From Dendrolimus kikuchii (taxonomy: Eukaryota > Arthropoda > Insecta > Lepidoptera > Lasiocampidae): DNA of 64,000 nucleotides. The number at the start of each line of letters is the position of its first letter. Positions within the stretch are counted from its first letter, which is position 1. Positions 1 through 10,166 of the stretch are shown here, piece by piece. The stretch lies in assembly GCA_019925095.2 (NCBI GenBank), contig CM034401.1, positions 7,847,838 to 7,911,837 of the forward strand. Reading direction: 5' to 3'. Below the pieces are notes generated by a model. It saw only the letters and a list, made by a program, of their open reading frames with translations. It was not told the origin of the DNA and did no database searches. The position numbers and the translations under genes are program-made.

Positions 1-269
1 TAGACACGACAAATTTTCGTGACTAGATCCGACTACATTCTAGTCGTGTACATGTTGAATTGGTCCATCTGCCGCAGACACTGTGAAATTTCTTAGCATG
101 TACAGGGGCCCTTAGGCAGTTGTCTAACTTATGTGCATGTTTTTATTACGCAACGGTCCTTTAGAATTTTTGTTCCGCGTACGATAATAACTTGGACGGA
201 ACTTCCTGCCGTGGTCTTACCTCTGCACTACGACACGAGGTCATTCAATAAGGGCATTATAAAATTTCT
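1..269. other. AT-rich DNA, nothing recognised
   Basis: No coding pattern or repeat signature that I can support. A short open frame from 133 is probably chance. Confidence 0.5.
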
Positions 270-385
270 TACAGGCCGGCAACGCGTTGGCAACACCCCT
301 GGTGTTGCAAGCCTCCCTAGGCGGCAGTGATCACTTTCCACAAGGCGGGTCGTCTGCATGTTTGCCAGATTTTGGCATTAAAAAA
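270..385 (+). repeat. 3' end fragment of a LINE-related repeat (family B)
   Basis: The stretch has the words GGCAACGCGTTGGCAACA and GGTGTTGCAAG, then a CAcTTTCCAcaAGG-like block before the tail. The same order appears, in the opposite orientation, at 25497, 34490 and 45030. It resembles the 3' ends of common lepidopteran CR1/L2-like LINEs. Which LINE clade it belongs to is inference. Confidence 0.5.
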
Positions 386-540
386 AATTACCTGCAACCT
401 ACACATTGAGATGATTGATGTGTCAAATCATTGGACAACTATGATGGATATGCAGCTTGTCCTTTTCTCTTAAAATGGGGTCATCCGAGCCCACAAGTAG
501 AAAATAATAGGTTGTTATAATTATAAGAACTGGTGTGATG

Positions 541-672
541 ATTTTAGATAGATAGATAACACTTTATTGCACATCAAAATATACAATTACAACAACAAAC
601 CATATTTACAATACCTTCTAGACAATACAATAGGCGGCCTTATTGCTTAATGCGATCTTTTCCAGGCAACCT
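541..672 (-). mobile_element. 5'-truncated LINE 3' tail (GATCGCTTAAGCGAT hairpin type)
   Basis: Read on the minus strand, it goes from TGCCTGGAAAAGATCGC through a short hairpin (ATCGCATTAAGCAAT) and GGCCGCC to CAATAAAGTGTTATCTATC. The polyadenylation-like AATAAA and the (TATC)n tail mark a reverse-transcribed 3' end. Related tails lie at 30190, 37785, 46785 and 49395. Only the non-coding 3' end is left; no reverse transcriptase is visible beside it. Confidence 0.7.
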
Positions 673-1975
673 AAATTATAGGCAATTCTTAGCCAATCTG
701 GCGACATTGGTGGTGCAAGAAAAGGGGCCATAGATTATAATTTATATCTTCTTTAACAATAACTAAAACTGCTCTAGAAGTGGTAGACTCATTACTTTCA
801 ATATTTAATCTATCTGTAAAGCTCCATTTTGAAATAAATATATTGAATTTCATAATTACATACAAGCTTGTCATATTAAAACATATCAATTCTATATCCT
901 TATAAGTTGTAATTTATTAAAGTTACTATCTCCGTGCGTAGTTACGTCTCACCATCCAAAAAGACCAATATAGAAGTCAGTATTCATCTTGAATTTTAAT
1001 TTTATTGACCCATCATTGATTCCGATGCCCTGGGCTCAGTATTTTACTTATAATAATAAGAGATTATAAGTAGAATACAATATAAGTTAAGTTTCCTTCA
1101 CTGTAATGATTTATAGTTATAATATTTCAATAAACATTAAAAATCTAAGTGTAGGCATTATATTATATCTTTTAAAAATTACGATATATCTAATTTGGAA
1201 CATGTTTCATTTGAATTACGTTATTTATGAAAACCGACGAAAGAATTTCATTATTTCATATTAAACTTCACAAAACATAGCATGTTTACTTGTAATATAA
1301 AACTTGATTGTCAAAAGAAATATTCATGTGATATATATGTCTAGAGCGTAGACTCAAATTAAGCACCCCAGTTACTTTGCATGTCTGAAACGTCGAATTG
1401 TGTTTGTGTAGTAATATTAGGTGGACATAATTTTATATCTACGACGTTTTTAAATTGAGGGCTAAAAGGCTATTTGGGTTAAGCGACATTTTAATAACTT
1501 TCAAGACAAAAGTTTAAAAGTTCTAATTACACATATTAAAATTATGAACTATATATACATAAATTATAAAGTGGAAAATATCATTATTATTTTAACAGTA
1601 ATCTAGATTCTATATAATTGAATGTTTACAACATCCTCATGAGGATAACATTATGTTATATGCCTTTCACAAAATGTTGCCTTTAACAAAGTACCTTTTT
1701 ACCTCTTGATATTTAATGGTTGCCGGAAATGTTTCCTTTGAAAATGAAACAGGCGCAATTCATTTCCTCATCCAATAGTCTTGTTAAAGGTCCCTTTATT
1801 CAATCACCTTAAAGTATAATTATTTGCTTATTGTTTTATTATGTATGTTTATGTACATTCATTAATATATTTATTTTATTTGTTTGGGAAACATACAATA
1901 CAATCATTAATATTCTTAAATATAAAGTAGTGTTGGTATTTCATGCGAATTCTTGGAACCCATTAAGCTGACTAT
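673..1975. other. AT-rich DNA, nothing recognised
   Basis: About 1.3 kb of AT-rich sequence with many in-frame stops in all frames. I see no repeat or gene. Confidence 0.5.
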
Positions 1976-2275
1976 GTAACGATTTCAAGAACCAGTGGGC
2001 GGCATGTTGTTAGGAGGCTATGTTTAATTTACAAATGGATGAGGGCCGGTCAGTTAGGAAATGGGCCAGTCGTGTTCTGACTGCGAACGAGGCGTTACCT
2101 AGTGCAATTTCGGAGCAAGTATCTTATAACGACAAACTTTGCACAATTTATATGATAACGATTTTCTGTCCTACGGTTTGGTTTTGTTGTATTCGGCTAT
2201 ACTTGTAAGAACTGTGAATTACGCAGGTGTACCTCTTATAAACTTTGTGATAACTTAAATGGCGTTTTCAAATTT
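1976..2275 (+). repeat. Unclassified interspersed repeat F, copy 1
   Basis: This region matches 18601-18875 in order and orientation. Shared words include CAAGAACCAGTG, GTTGTTAGG, GAGGCGTTA, TATAACGA followed by ACTTTGC, TTGTTGTATTCGG and TTTGTAAGAACTG. The copies differ by many substitutions and small indels, so they are old. I recognise no protein, tRNA-like head or terminal repeat. The short open frame from 2020 is not conserved in the second copy. Confidence 0.6.
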
Positions 2276-2583
2276 ACTTCCTACAAATTCGTAACAATAC
2301 AATATTAATTCATAATTATATTAATCAAGTTTCCACTACACACATGCATATAACATAAACATACTATTAACTATGGAGCAAACGGGTCCTGGCGTGGAGA
2401 CCGTGTCTCGGCAAACGTAGCGTAGGACGCACTCCGGACTGACGACCTGCACAAGGTCGCCGGCAGGGGCTAGATGAGGAAGACGGGAGATCGGAAAACA
2501 GTCTGTTATTGAGCAATGATGCCTTTTAATTAATTGGCAGAAAGAAACGATGTGAAGTAGGATGAAAGGAATAGTTTTATTAA

Positions 2584-2896
2584 AGCCGTGGTAGCTTAGT
2601 GGTTAGCTCGCGCGTCCTACACATCCTGGCCAATATTTTAATCCCAGCTGGACAGTGTGTACGACTTAGAATGTTTTGTGACCTAATATGCATATTGTTA
2701 CAATAATCACGTGCTAACCGTCGTAACAGTGAAGGCTAACATTGTAATAAAATCTGCACATCGAGATAACCGACATCTAAAACTCGCCAATCCGCCTTGG
2801 ACAAGCGTGGCGGTAATACTGTCCGATCCCTTCAAAATAGGAGGCCCGAGCCCAGCAGTCACACGTTTATGGGCTGTTATTACTATTATATTACAG
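2584..2896 (+). mobile_element. tRNA-derived SINE (family C), copy 1
   Basis: The head reads GTGGTAGCTTAGTGGTTAGC, which matches a tRNA-type A box; the B-box region is degraded. The body carries CTAATATGCATATTGTTACA, CATCGAGATAACCGA and CCTTGGACAAGCGTGGCGG. The tail is GGCCCGAGCCCAGCAG, TTTATGGGCTGTTATTA and an (ATT)-rich end. The same order of blocks occurs at 16694-16992 (minus) and 55332-55618. Pol III promoter function is known for this SINE type and is inferred here. Confidence 0.8.
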
Positions 2897-3484
2897 CTGG
2901 AGTACAGCAGACATTGGTTCACTTGATGGAAAGAGGTTACTGTCGCTTATAGACATTGGCAGCATCATAGCTGTGCATTCTAAGAAATTTTACATCACAG
3001 TACAAAGAGATTTCATAAACTTCAACAATTGGCCCTTATGAAACTATTTATTAAGCTTATTGGGACCGACATCATATTTTAGTAGTCTTTATATGTTTTG
3101 GCCTGCACAATACATCAGTAGATGCCCTAGTAAGGCAATAAATACACAAACTATCATTTAAAAAGCAGTGTCAGTTTAAAATTGCGCAGCTGATCAGACC
3201 TCTCAACGTGGTGCAAATGTAACAGAAACAATGTTAAACTCGAAGATTGATAAAAATCAGAATAAAAGTAAACTAAAAAAACATATGCACGGATTGTGTA
3301 AACGATGACATGGTAATTGTGAAGTTTCAGAGGATGATATCAGGATACAGCAGGATGGAAAGAAAAGATATCCTAAATCGATCTAAAATGATTATTTTCA
3401 TAATTAAAATAAAATTAGAATACAAACATTGTTTTAATTAATATATGATAAAAAGGCAGTGATCAAATTTTGTTTCAAACTTTT
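2897..3484. other. AT-rich DNA, nothing recognised
   Basis: No gene or repeat signature found in this 590-bp interval. Confidence 0.45.
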
Positions 3485-3802
3485 TTTTTATTGCAGGTGA
3501 TCAGCAGACAGGCAGACGGTCCCCTTGATGGAAAGCGGTTACCATCGCCTATGGACATTTGCAATACCAAAGTTGCTACAAATGCGCTGCTGCTCTCTTA
3601 AGGGAGACTGGAACCTGGTCACTAATGCCGGAACAGAACTCAAGGTTGTTATGGCGACATACTTTAGACCAGGGGTGGTAGCCGTCCAGTCGGGCAAATG
3701 CGCTACTGTGCCTGGCTGTGGGTTGTTAAGTCGCCTCTTACGACATGCCGCCCGACCGCAGGCAATTGTATTCTTTCTCCGTTCCTGCAAGGATAAAACT
3801 TA
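3485..3802 (-). repeat. Rep-A, 310-bp SINE-like repeat, nearly full copy
   Basis: On the minus strand it begins near CAGGAACGGAGAAAGAATAC, continues through GTCGTAAGAGGCGAC-like and GGTTCCAGTCTCCCTTAAG blocks and ends with GCAATAAAAAAA. Both ends match copies at 13091, 19829, 29150, 34803, 35934 and 36552, so it is a defined unit rather than random truncation. I see no clear tRNA, 7SL or 5S head. Open frames on both strands of these copies come from the repeat and are not genes. Confidence 0.75.
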
Positions 3803-4356
3803 TGTAATGTGCTAATTAAATCAGCTTCAAACAGATACATTCCTCTTAATACATTCAATATGGTAACTATGACTACGGAGGTAGAACATACTTAGGTATT
3901 ACAAAGTCCTAAAAAAAACAACAATATATTTCCTCATAAATTATATAAACCATTTTAAAGATAGCGTTTTAATTAAATAAATCGTGTAGCTGTTATCGTA
4001 GCACATCTGCTTCGTAGGATCTACGCCGTAGCCAAATGTTACATGCTACGTCATTCCCGGGACTTTAATAATAAAGAATGAGAAATATGTTTTCATAAAA
4101 AATGCGAAATTATTACATAATATATTTGTTTAACAATTAGCAAAAAGGAAGAATCAAATTAGAAGCTTTTAAGTAGGTGTTTCGTTAAAATATAGAAAAA
4201 AGATAATTGTTTAATAGAAAAATTGAGTGGTAAAATGGTTTCATGATATATTTTATGTGATTTGGGAGGTAGACACTGAGAATCAGCATTGTGTCAGTAT
4301 AGCAAAATACTAAGTGCCAACCTTATTTCTGAAATTGCATGTTACAATTTTTTTAT
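3803..4356. other. AT-rich DNA, nothing recognised
   Basis: No gene or repeat signature; ends at the target site of the LTR that follows. Confidence 0.45.
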
Positions 4357-4485
4357 ATATTGTGGCGACCGAGGGCAGAACTTTCTGGGAGCGTAAGCCA
4401 GCCTCAAGACTTTTAGAAAAAAGTCTAAGAGTCTGGAAGGAAAAGACAAGGACGGATATATTTTAGAAAGGGATAGACGATGAAC

Positions 4486-4591
4486 GAATGTTCCAGAATA
4501 GAAAGTTCGGGAAGGAAAAGAAAGATATAGATAGATGCTAGAAAGGGATAGACATATAAACGAAAGTTCTCGAATAGAAGGTTCGGGAAGG
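4486..4591 (+). promoter_or_regulatory. Two six-unit heat-shock element (HSE) arrays in the LTR
   Basis: Heat-shock factor binds contiguous 5-bp nGAAn units in alternating orientation. Reading 5-bp steps from 4486, the first three bases are GAA, TTC, GAA, GAA, TTC, GAA up to 4515. From 4562 they are again GAA, TTC, GAA, GAA, TTC, GAA up to 4591. The two arrays are exactly 76 bp apart and belong to a tandem duplication. A further GAAGATTC lies at 4665-4672, just before the TATA box, and GAACTTTCTGGGA lies at 4378-4390. Heat inducibility is inference. Confidence 0.7.
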
Positions 4592-4679
4592 AAAAGACAG
4601 AGATAGGTAGATGTTTAGAAAGGGACAGATAGTAAATAAAAGAATAACGAAATTATGGGTTATAGAAGATTCTTCCGGG

Positions 4680-4687
4680 TATATAAG
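4680..4687 (+). promoter_or_regulatory. TATA box of the solo LTR
   Basis: TATATAAG in a locally GC-richer context, about 90 bp downstream of the second HSE array, with GGGCAGTTTAG around 4708-4718 at the distance expected for a pol II start. Confidence 0.6.
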
Positions 4688-5330
4688 CAGCGTAAGGCCG
4701 CCTACCGGGCAGTTTAGAGTTGAGTTCAGTTCAAGACAGTGAAGCGACAGGTGCGATACGGAAGAGTTGGAAGAGAAGTTTAATAGAAGACAGTGACGAG
4801 TTAAGTGGTGAATTTAGTGACAAGTCTAGTGGACAGTTAAGTGAAGGAGGAGTGTAGCGTAGTTCGAGAGACGAACCAGAAGCAAGCTACACGCGGTAAT
4901 ATCGGAGGTGAGCACTGCAGTAGCAGGAGGTGGTCCACGCGATATCGGCGACGGTATTGAGTGAGACACCTTATCGTCGGGACAGTGCACCGTTAGCCGT
5001 GCGTATAGGGGCATCCCTACGGAGAGGTATTACGTGTGACTGTGTAAGTCAATGAAGGCGTTACTTAAAAGAACTGGTGTTTCCTTCTAATCCCAAGTGC
5101 GTACCCCCGCTCGTACGTAACAATATTTTTCAATCTGTTTTCTTGTGAAATCTCGTGTGTTTCTTTCTTCCTTAGTTTCTAGATGCAACCTTGCTACTTA
5201 CTCTTATAGAAAACAGGCGTGAAAACATGTATATTCAATAACTGCAATCTTTTGTACCATCTTAACTTTACTTTTTTGGTACTTGTAGCGTTCTATAGAA
5301 TCCTTTACTCTAAAGTTCCTTTGAAACTTA

Positions 5331-5425
5331 TAATAAAATTACATTTTAACGGTTTTAAGCGCGGTATTTTATTTAATTTTTATTCCGACGTTTTAGCCAC
5401 TTTTCAGTAGCCAAGATCACGAAAG
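5331..5425 (+). repeat. Short interspersed repeat H, copy 1
   Basis: The blocks TAACGGTTTTAAGCGCGG and GCCACTTTTCAGTAGCC recur with the same spacing at 43960-44032. A version with an internal deletion is at 56400-56475. The element resembles a repeat seen widely in Lepidoptera; its class is unknown to me. Confidence 0.55.
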
Positions 5426-6699
5426 ACAAAGATGACAAGGGTCAATGACTAATGTTAAACTTATTGTCTACCCCCAACTTTTTCATTTTAATTATTTAAT
5501 TTTAATTTTGTTTATGGTTATTATTTACTCTATGGAAGCTTAATCTAATTTATTACCGTTTCGCAACATGTTGTGACTTGTAGAGAACAAGTAGCGCAAC
5601 AAACTCTAACCATTTTATATAAATTTATTAACTAATTAATTTACTTTAAATACTATTTTAAAAACCTCTCAAAGAACACAAACCAGAAGGAAAACTTAAG
5701 TATTTTTATATGGCATTATAAAAATAGTTCGGCTAATACGAAACAGGTCAAATTTAGGTAGGCTTGCCAACAAGTTTCGTTATAAATCGCGTTGGGCCGG
5801 TGCTATGAGATAGCGCGTCCCCGGAAATTTTGGCAGCGGCTTCCAATAGGGTGTCTGGCGGGCAAAGTCGCGGGACTTTGCTGGGCTTTAACGGGTCAGA
5901 TAATGGGAGGGAAAAGTTTGATATTACATTTTAAGAAACGATTCTGTAGTGGAACTTATTTGAAGGATAGTGTAGGATTGTATGTACTTTTTGTTTTTTT
6001 TTGTTAAAGCAGGGTGAATAAATTTCGCACAATACAGGGCCCTTTGTGACGTTCTCAAGTACATCTCTAAACCTGAACCTGTCTACCATGTGCCCGCGCT
6101 TGAGTTGGAAGAAAATGAGTTTTCAAACGTAGTTACATCTATGTTCATCCACGCATCAAGGCCTGAGTCACTTCGGGAAGCAGAGTGACCCACTTGACTA
6201 ACAGAAGTTAGTTCCACCGCATCTCCGAATGCTGATGGACCCCTAGACAGGGTTGTAAGTACTTAGGATAGTAAGGTGGTGGTAGAGTTAGAGTTGGTAT
6301 ATCGCGACGTAGTTACCACGATCAAATCGCAGACGTCTTAAAGAATGGCTAGGTTAAAAGTATATACACATATATACATGTATATATTAAGCTCTTTAGA
6401 CTTACACGTGTATGTATAAAGAGTAATGAAAGTAGATAAAGCAAAATATGTCAACATCATTGCAAATGAAAATCCCCCTGTGGAAAACGGGCCTGATTCC
6501 AGTATGTATAGGTACTTTAATTATCGAATCTTAGAAATAATCGCTCAAGTAAACTGCGGGTGCATATCCCAAAGAAATTTCCCATTTTTTGATTTCCCTA
6601 GCCATTTTGACAAAAGCGGAATCCTTATATTATTGTCCTGTCCGTCCGTCCATCTTTGTATGCTACTGACATTTTTCTCGGAACTACTAGATATATGAA
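5426..6699. other. No gene recognised; somewhat GC-richer around 5760-6300
   Basis: Short open frames at 5792-6007 and 6426-6698 lack codon bias or a known motif. 6590-6660 has a CCGTCCGTCC-containing stretch typical of lepidopteran repeat interiors. Confidence 0.4.
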
Positions 6700-7136
6700 T
6701 CTCTATTATATTATAAAATTTTAAATGTGTAGTGTTTTGTTTCTTACATTTTTTGTGCTTGTCTGTTAGTTTGGGATTAACGTAAAAACTACTAAGTCGA
6801 TTTCGATATGGTTTTTGGTGATCGATAATAAAATCCCGGAATTAAAATCTGCTGTCCTTTATATCCCGAGAATTCTACGGGATTTTTCTTGGAAGAGGTT
6901 TAAAGTGGCCAGGTTGAAAAAAAATGTTTTCTATGTGAAATTTTTACTGATGGATAAAATCTTTAGTAAAACAATTGTAGTTGAGTATGCCTTTAGTGAC
7001 ATTACTTATTCCGAGTTTTTGCGGGAATTTTCGGCCTTCATGTATGTAGCAAATAACCTTGAATTTTATATTTAACAAAATAACTGTAATATTTTGTTAC
7101 TTGTCCGACGTGGACAGAGTCGCGGGCAAATGCTAG
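6700..7136 (+). mobile_element. Non-autonomous Helitron, 437 bp, precise ends
   Basis: The element begins TCTCTATTATATTATAAA and ends GTCGCGGGCAAATGCTAG, the TC...CTRR form of Helitrons, here CTAG. The base before is A (6699) and the base after is T (7137), matching Helitron insertion between A and T. The GC-rich GACGTGGACAGAGTCGCGGG just before the end is the usual 3' hairpin region. The interior has the AAAACTACTAAGTCGATTTCG motif of short lepidopteran Helitrons. There is no Rep/helicase, so it needs a partner for mobility. Confidence 0.85.
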
Positions 7137-8769
7137 TATAGTTATATAGATGAAATTTTCTAGGACTGTTTTACCTGTATGGAGTTACATAATACTGTAG
7201 TGAGATCGAGAAAAAAAATGAAGAATAGTGGTGTCCGAAATTCATGTAACCGACGTATTTTTTTCAATTATACATACTATATATCAATAATTAGCATGTG
7301 GGTTGTCAACATAAAATAGATTTTGAACGATTCAATCGATGTGTATAAGATTTTTTTTAATTTAATCAATATCTGGGGAGATTTTCGCGCCAAAAAAGAA
7401 ATAAATTGTGTGTTCTTGCCCTTTAGTTTTTGAACTAGGATGAGGAAAATTATTCCAATATTTTTTTTCATTTCAAAATTTAAATTCAAAAATGTAATGT
7501 AATGCAAGTTCTTATTAGCATATTAATACGTGAAGAAAAAGCAGCAAAAACTTTGTACCCGTTTTCACGAAAATTGCGCGAACGGAGGAGGATTTTATTT
7601 GAAAAAAAAAATATGCATAAAGAATACATTAAATCAATAAAAAACATTACACACACTACCATGTATATAATATAACACACACACACGCATATATACTCTT
7701 TTGTTTATTGTTAAAGTCAAATTAACAGTGTAGCTTTGGCGAAATCTGTGATTATAGAAGTATAGTCTTTGACATTAATTATTATGGTCGAGTTTTGACC
7801 ACCGGCTAGTTATTAGTATCCTGTCCGGTTCATTCTTTATAAAACAATATTAAATATCAGGATAAATTTCTATCCGAGAAAAAGCCAGTGCTCAGAAACG
7901 AAAATGGCTCAAAGAAAGTCTAGTGGTAAAATTACAAGACAAATATTATGTCTGCAAGAAATTAAAATTAATTGTATCTATTGTAATAAAACATTTCACT
8001 TAGACAGTCATTTTATTATATGCCGTACCTTTTTTAGATGACCTTTACTGTCTGAACGTATTAGAGCCAGACTAAAAAGGTTTGCTACCTAGGCAGTCTA
8101 TACAAAACCTAGAATCAAAATTGCTTACATAACTCCCAGACTTATTACGTATTTTGTCTGTTTTATATTCTTGGGGACTCTTGAATGTATATCATGTTTT
8201 CTTATTACATTTTGATTGTGCATAACATGTTGACTGTCTAATCCATGCATCTCTTATACAATTTGTATCTTGCTGTTAAGTATGTATACGTTTACGTTAC
8301 ATAGAATGCGTAATTCACTATTGATTATGTTTGATCTTGGTGTATTGAGTTAGAACTTTGAATTTTTATGAACATATGTACAATATAATGTATTTGAGAG
8401 CACACAACCAAATCAAGCGACTATTACTACAAAACTATTACAAACACAAAATAAGTCTTCATGTCCATGATAATGTAGACACACTGCAAGAGAGTCACAT
8501 ATACTGATACTCTCATTGTTATGTAACACTAGTTAATTATATGGAGAACAAATGTTCGCTAGGGCCCGATAGAAGACATAAGTTCAAGAAGTGCCAGGTT
8601 GACGTCTTTAAGGATGATATGTGTCACGTCACGTACATGGAATAATTTACTGCTACATAATTAGGAAGGTTTTAACTGAGTAGTCCATGTACGTGCCAAA
8701 ATCTGTCAATACAGAAAACATCTATGATCATGTTTAGGTTTTACATTCACGTAGCAGTTAAAATTTCTG
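7137..8769. other. AT-rich DNA, nothing recognised
   Basis: No gene or repeat signature. Short open frames around 7277-7686 on the minus strand are products of T-rich composition. Confidence 0.45.

Positions 8770-8821
<52 letters not shown>
8770..8821. repeat. (TA)n microsatellite
   Basis: About 26 TA units directly before a SINE. Confidence 0.95.
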
Positions 8822-8824
<3 letters not shown>

Positions 8825-9065
8825 ACGGCCTCTGTGGTTGAGCGGGCTAAGCCTTTGCCGGCCTACCTCATTGCAACGCAGAGGCTCCGGGTTCGATTCC
8901 TGGTATAGTAAATTTCGGAAACGTATTTTCTCCGTTATTTACTATGGTCTGGGTGTCTGGGATCGGCCCCAGAGTAGTCCGTTGTATATTACCCATAACA
9001 CAAGCGCAACTTGCTTAATTTGGGGATATACAATATGTTGTCTGCCGTTTTAATTTAAAATTTAA
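8822..9065 (+). mobile_element. tRNA-derived SINE (family D), full copy
   Basis: The head reads CCTCTGTGGTTGAGCGGGCT (A box TGGTTGAGCGG) and then GGGTTCGATTCCTGG (B box), as in a leucine- or serine-like tRNA. The body has ATTTACTATGGTCTGGG. The 3' part AACTTGCTTAATTTGGGGAT, TACAATATG and GTCTGCCG is shared with minus-strand copies at 9942-10166 and 38234-38460 and with a tail-only copy at 50667. It lies between TA microsatellites. Confidence 0.85.
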
Positions 9066-9414
9066 AAAATAAATTAATATATATATATATATAGTCGCAA
9101 GTTTAATGTTAAATTAATTAAGCAATAATTACATATAGAGTACAACACTCGCCGTCTTATTTTGTACTCCCCATCAGCGGTTGAGCCTAGCTCCCGCAGG
9201 GCTATTGAGCCATGGGCTCTGGCTAGTGGTGCGTCACCTCATCCAACGGGGTAACATCATAGACGCACTACACAACTTCCTTAAACCCCCACAATATGCA
9301 TAGGTGGCAATGATCGCAAAAAAGGATGCTGAAGATCGCACTAAGCGGAAAAATGTAAAAAAGCAGACCCCAGGCTCTGATACAGACATTATGAATGCTA
9401 GGGATTACTAGGGA

Positions 9415-9458
9415 TTGATTTTGTTGTCATTACTATTAAGTAATGACAACAAAATCAA
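9415..9458. repeat. Perfect 20-bp inverted repeat, 4-nt loop
   Basis: TTGATTTTGTTGTCATTACT (9415-9434) and its exact reverse complement (9439-9458) are separated by ATTA. Confidence 0.95.
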
Positions 9459-9840
9459 ACCTCTACTATAGTAAAAGTAGTATATAGTAATATAAGAATA
9501 AAGATTACTTCCTTAAAATCGTTTGGACGTATCAGGAAGTATACTATCCATAATATTTTGCACAGTCAATGTGTTAAGGTTATAGTTATATATCGTTCCC
9601 AGAAGTTAGTCGATTTGGATTATAACTAAGATTACACGAGATTAACTTTTACGTTACTAAAATTTTTTCACTATCTAACTCGAAAGTTATTGGAAATTAG
9701 TACTTAGGTTTGTCTTAGGTCCGCAGTTATTTATTACCACTTCTTTTTATTTCTAGACGCACTATATGACAGTATGTACATATGTTATCACTTAGTAATA
9801 CTTTACGTATTATCGCATCATATTATATAAGTACATATAC

Positions 9841-9935
9841 GGTTTTATTCATAGAGGGTTAGAGTAAGTTTGAACGCTTCTTTAAGAAACATAAAGAAGC
9901 GTTCTAACTTACTATAACTCTCTATGAATAAGACC
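9841..9935. repeat. Hairpin with 44-bp arms, 40/44 paired
   Basis: The arm 9841-9884 pairs with 9891-9934 with four mismatches and a loop of about 6 nt. The central segment GAACGCTTCTTTA pairs perfectly. It could be a very short MITE or a hairpin RNA precursor; there is no transcription evidence here. Confidence 0.85.
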
Positions 9936-9941
9936 GATTAT

Positions 9942-10166
9942 GTAATAATTGGCAGACAAACACACATATTGTATATCTCCAAACTAAGCAAGTTACGCTT
10001 GTGTTTTCGATAATATACAACGGACTACATCGGGGCCGATCCCAGGCCATAGTAAATAACGGAGAAAATTTGTTTCCGAAATTTACTATGCCAGGAATCG
10101 AACCCGGAGCCGCTACGCTGCAGTGAGGTAAGCCGGCAAAGGCTTAACCCGCTCAACCACAGAGAT
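9942..10166 (-). mobile_element. tRNA-derived SINE (family D), minus-strand copy
   Basis: On the minus strand: TCTGTGGTTGAGCGGGTTAA (A box), GGGTTCGATTCCTGGC (B box), ATTTACTATGGCCTGGGAT and the tail AACTTGCTTAGTTTGGAGAT to TGTCTGCCAATTATT. Same blocks as the copy at 8822. Confidence 0.85.

Larger units (their letters stand above)
4361..5122 (+). mobile_element. Solo LTR, probably Ty3/Gypsy-like, with heat-shock-element arrays
   Basis: The unit starts TGTGGCGACC and ends GTACGTAACA, the TG...CA form of LTRs. It is flanked by the 4-bp direct repeat ATAT (4357-4360 and 5123-5126), a target-site length usual for Ty3/Gypsy elements. It is 762 bp long and no internal retroviral-type coding region is next to it, so it is a solo LTR left by recombination. 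A TATA box lies at 4680-4687, with GGGCAGTTTAG about 25 bp downstream as a possible initiator. Upstream of the TATA box, a repeat of about 76 bp carries in-phase heat-shock elements (separate entry). The family is inferred from structure, not from a match. Confidence 0.75.

Noticed and set aside
8822..8915. Possible tRNA gene (A and B boxes)
   Set aside because: The tRNA-like head continues into a body and tail shared by four dispersed copies, so it is a SINE.
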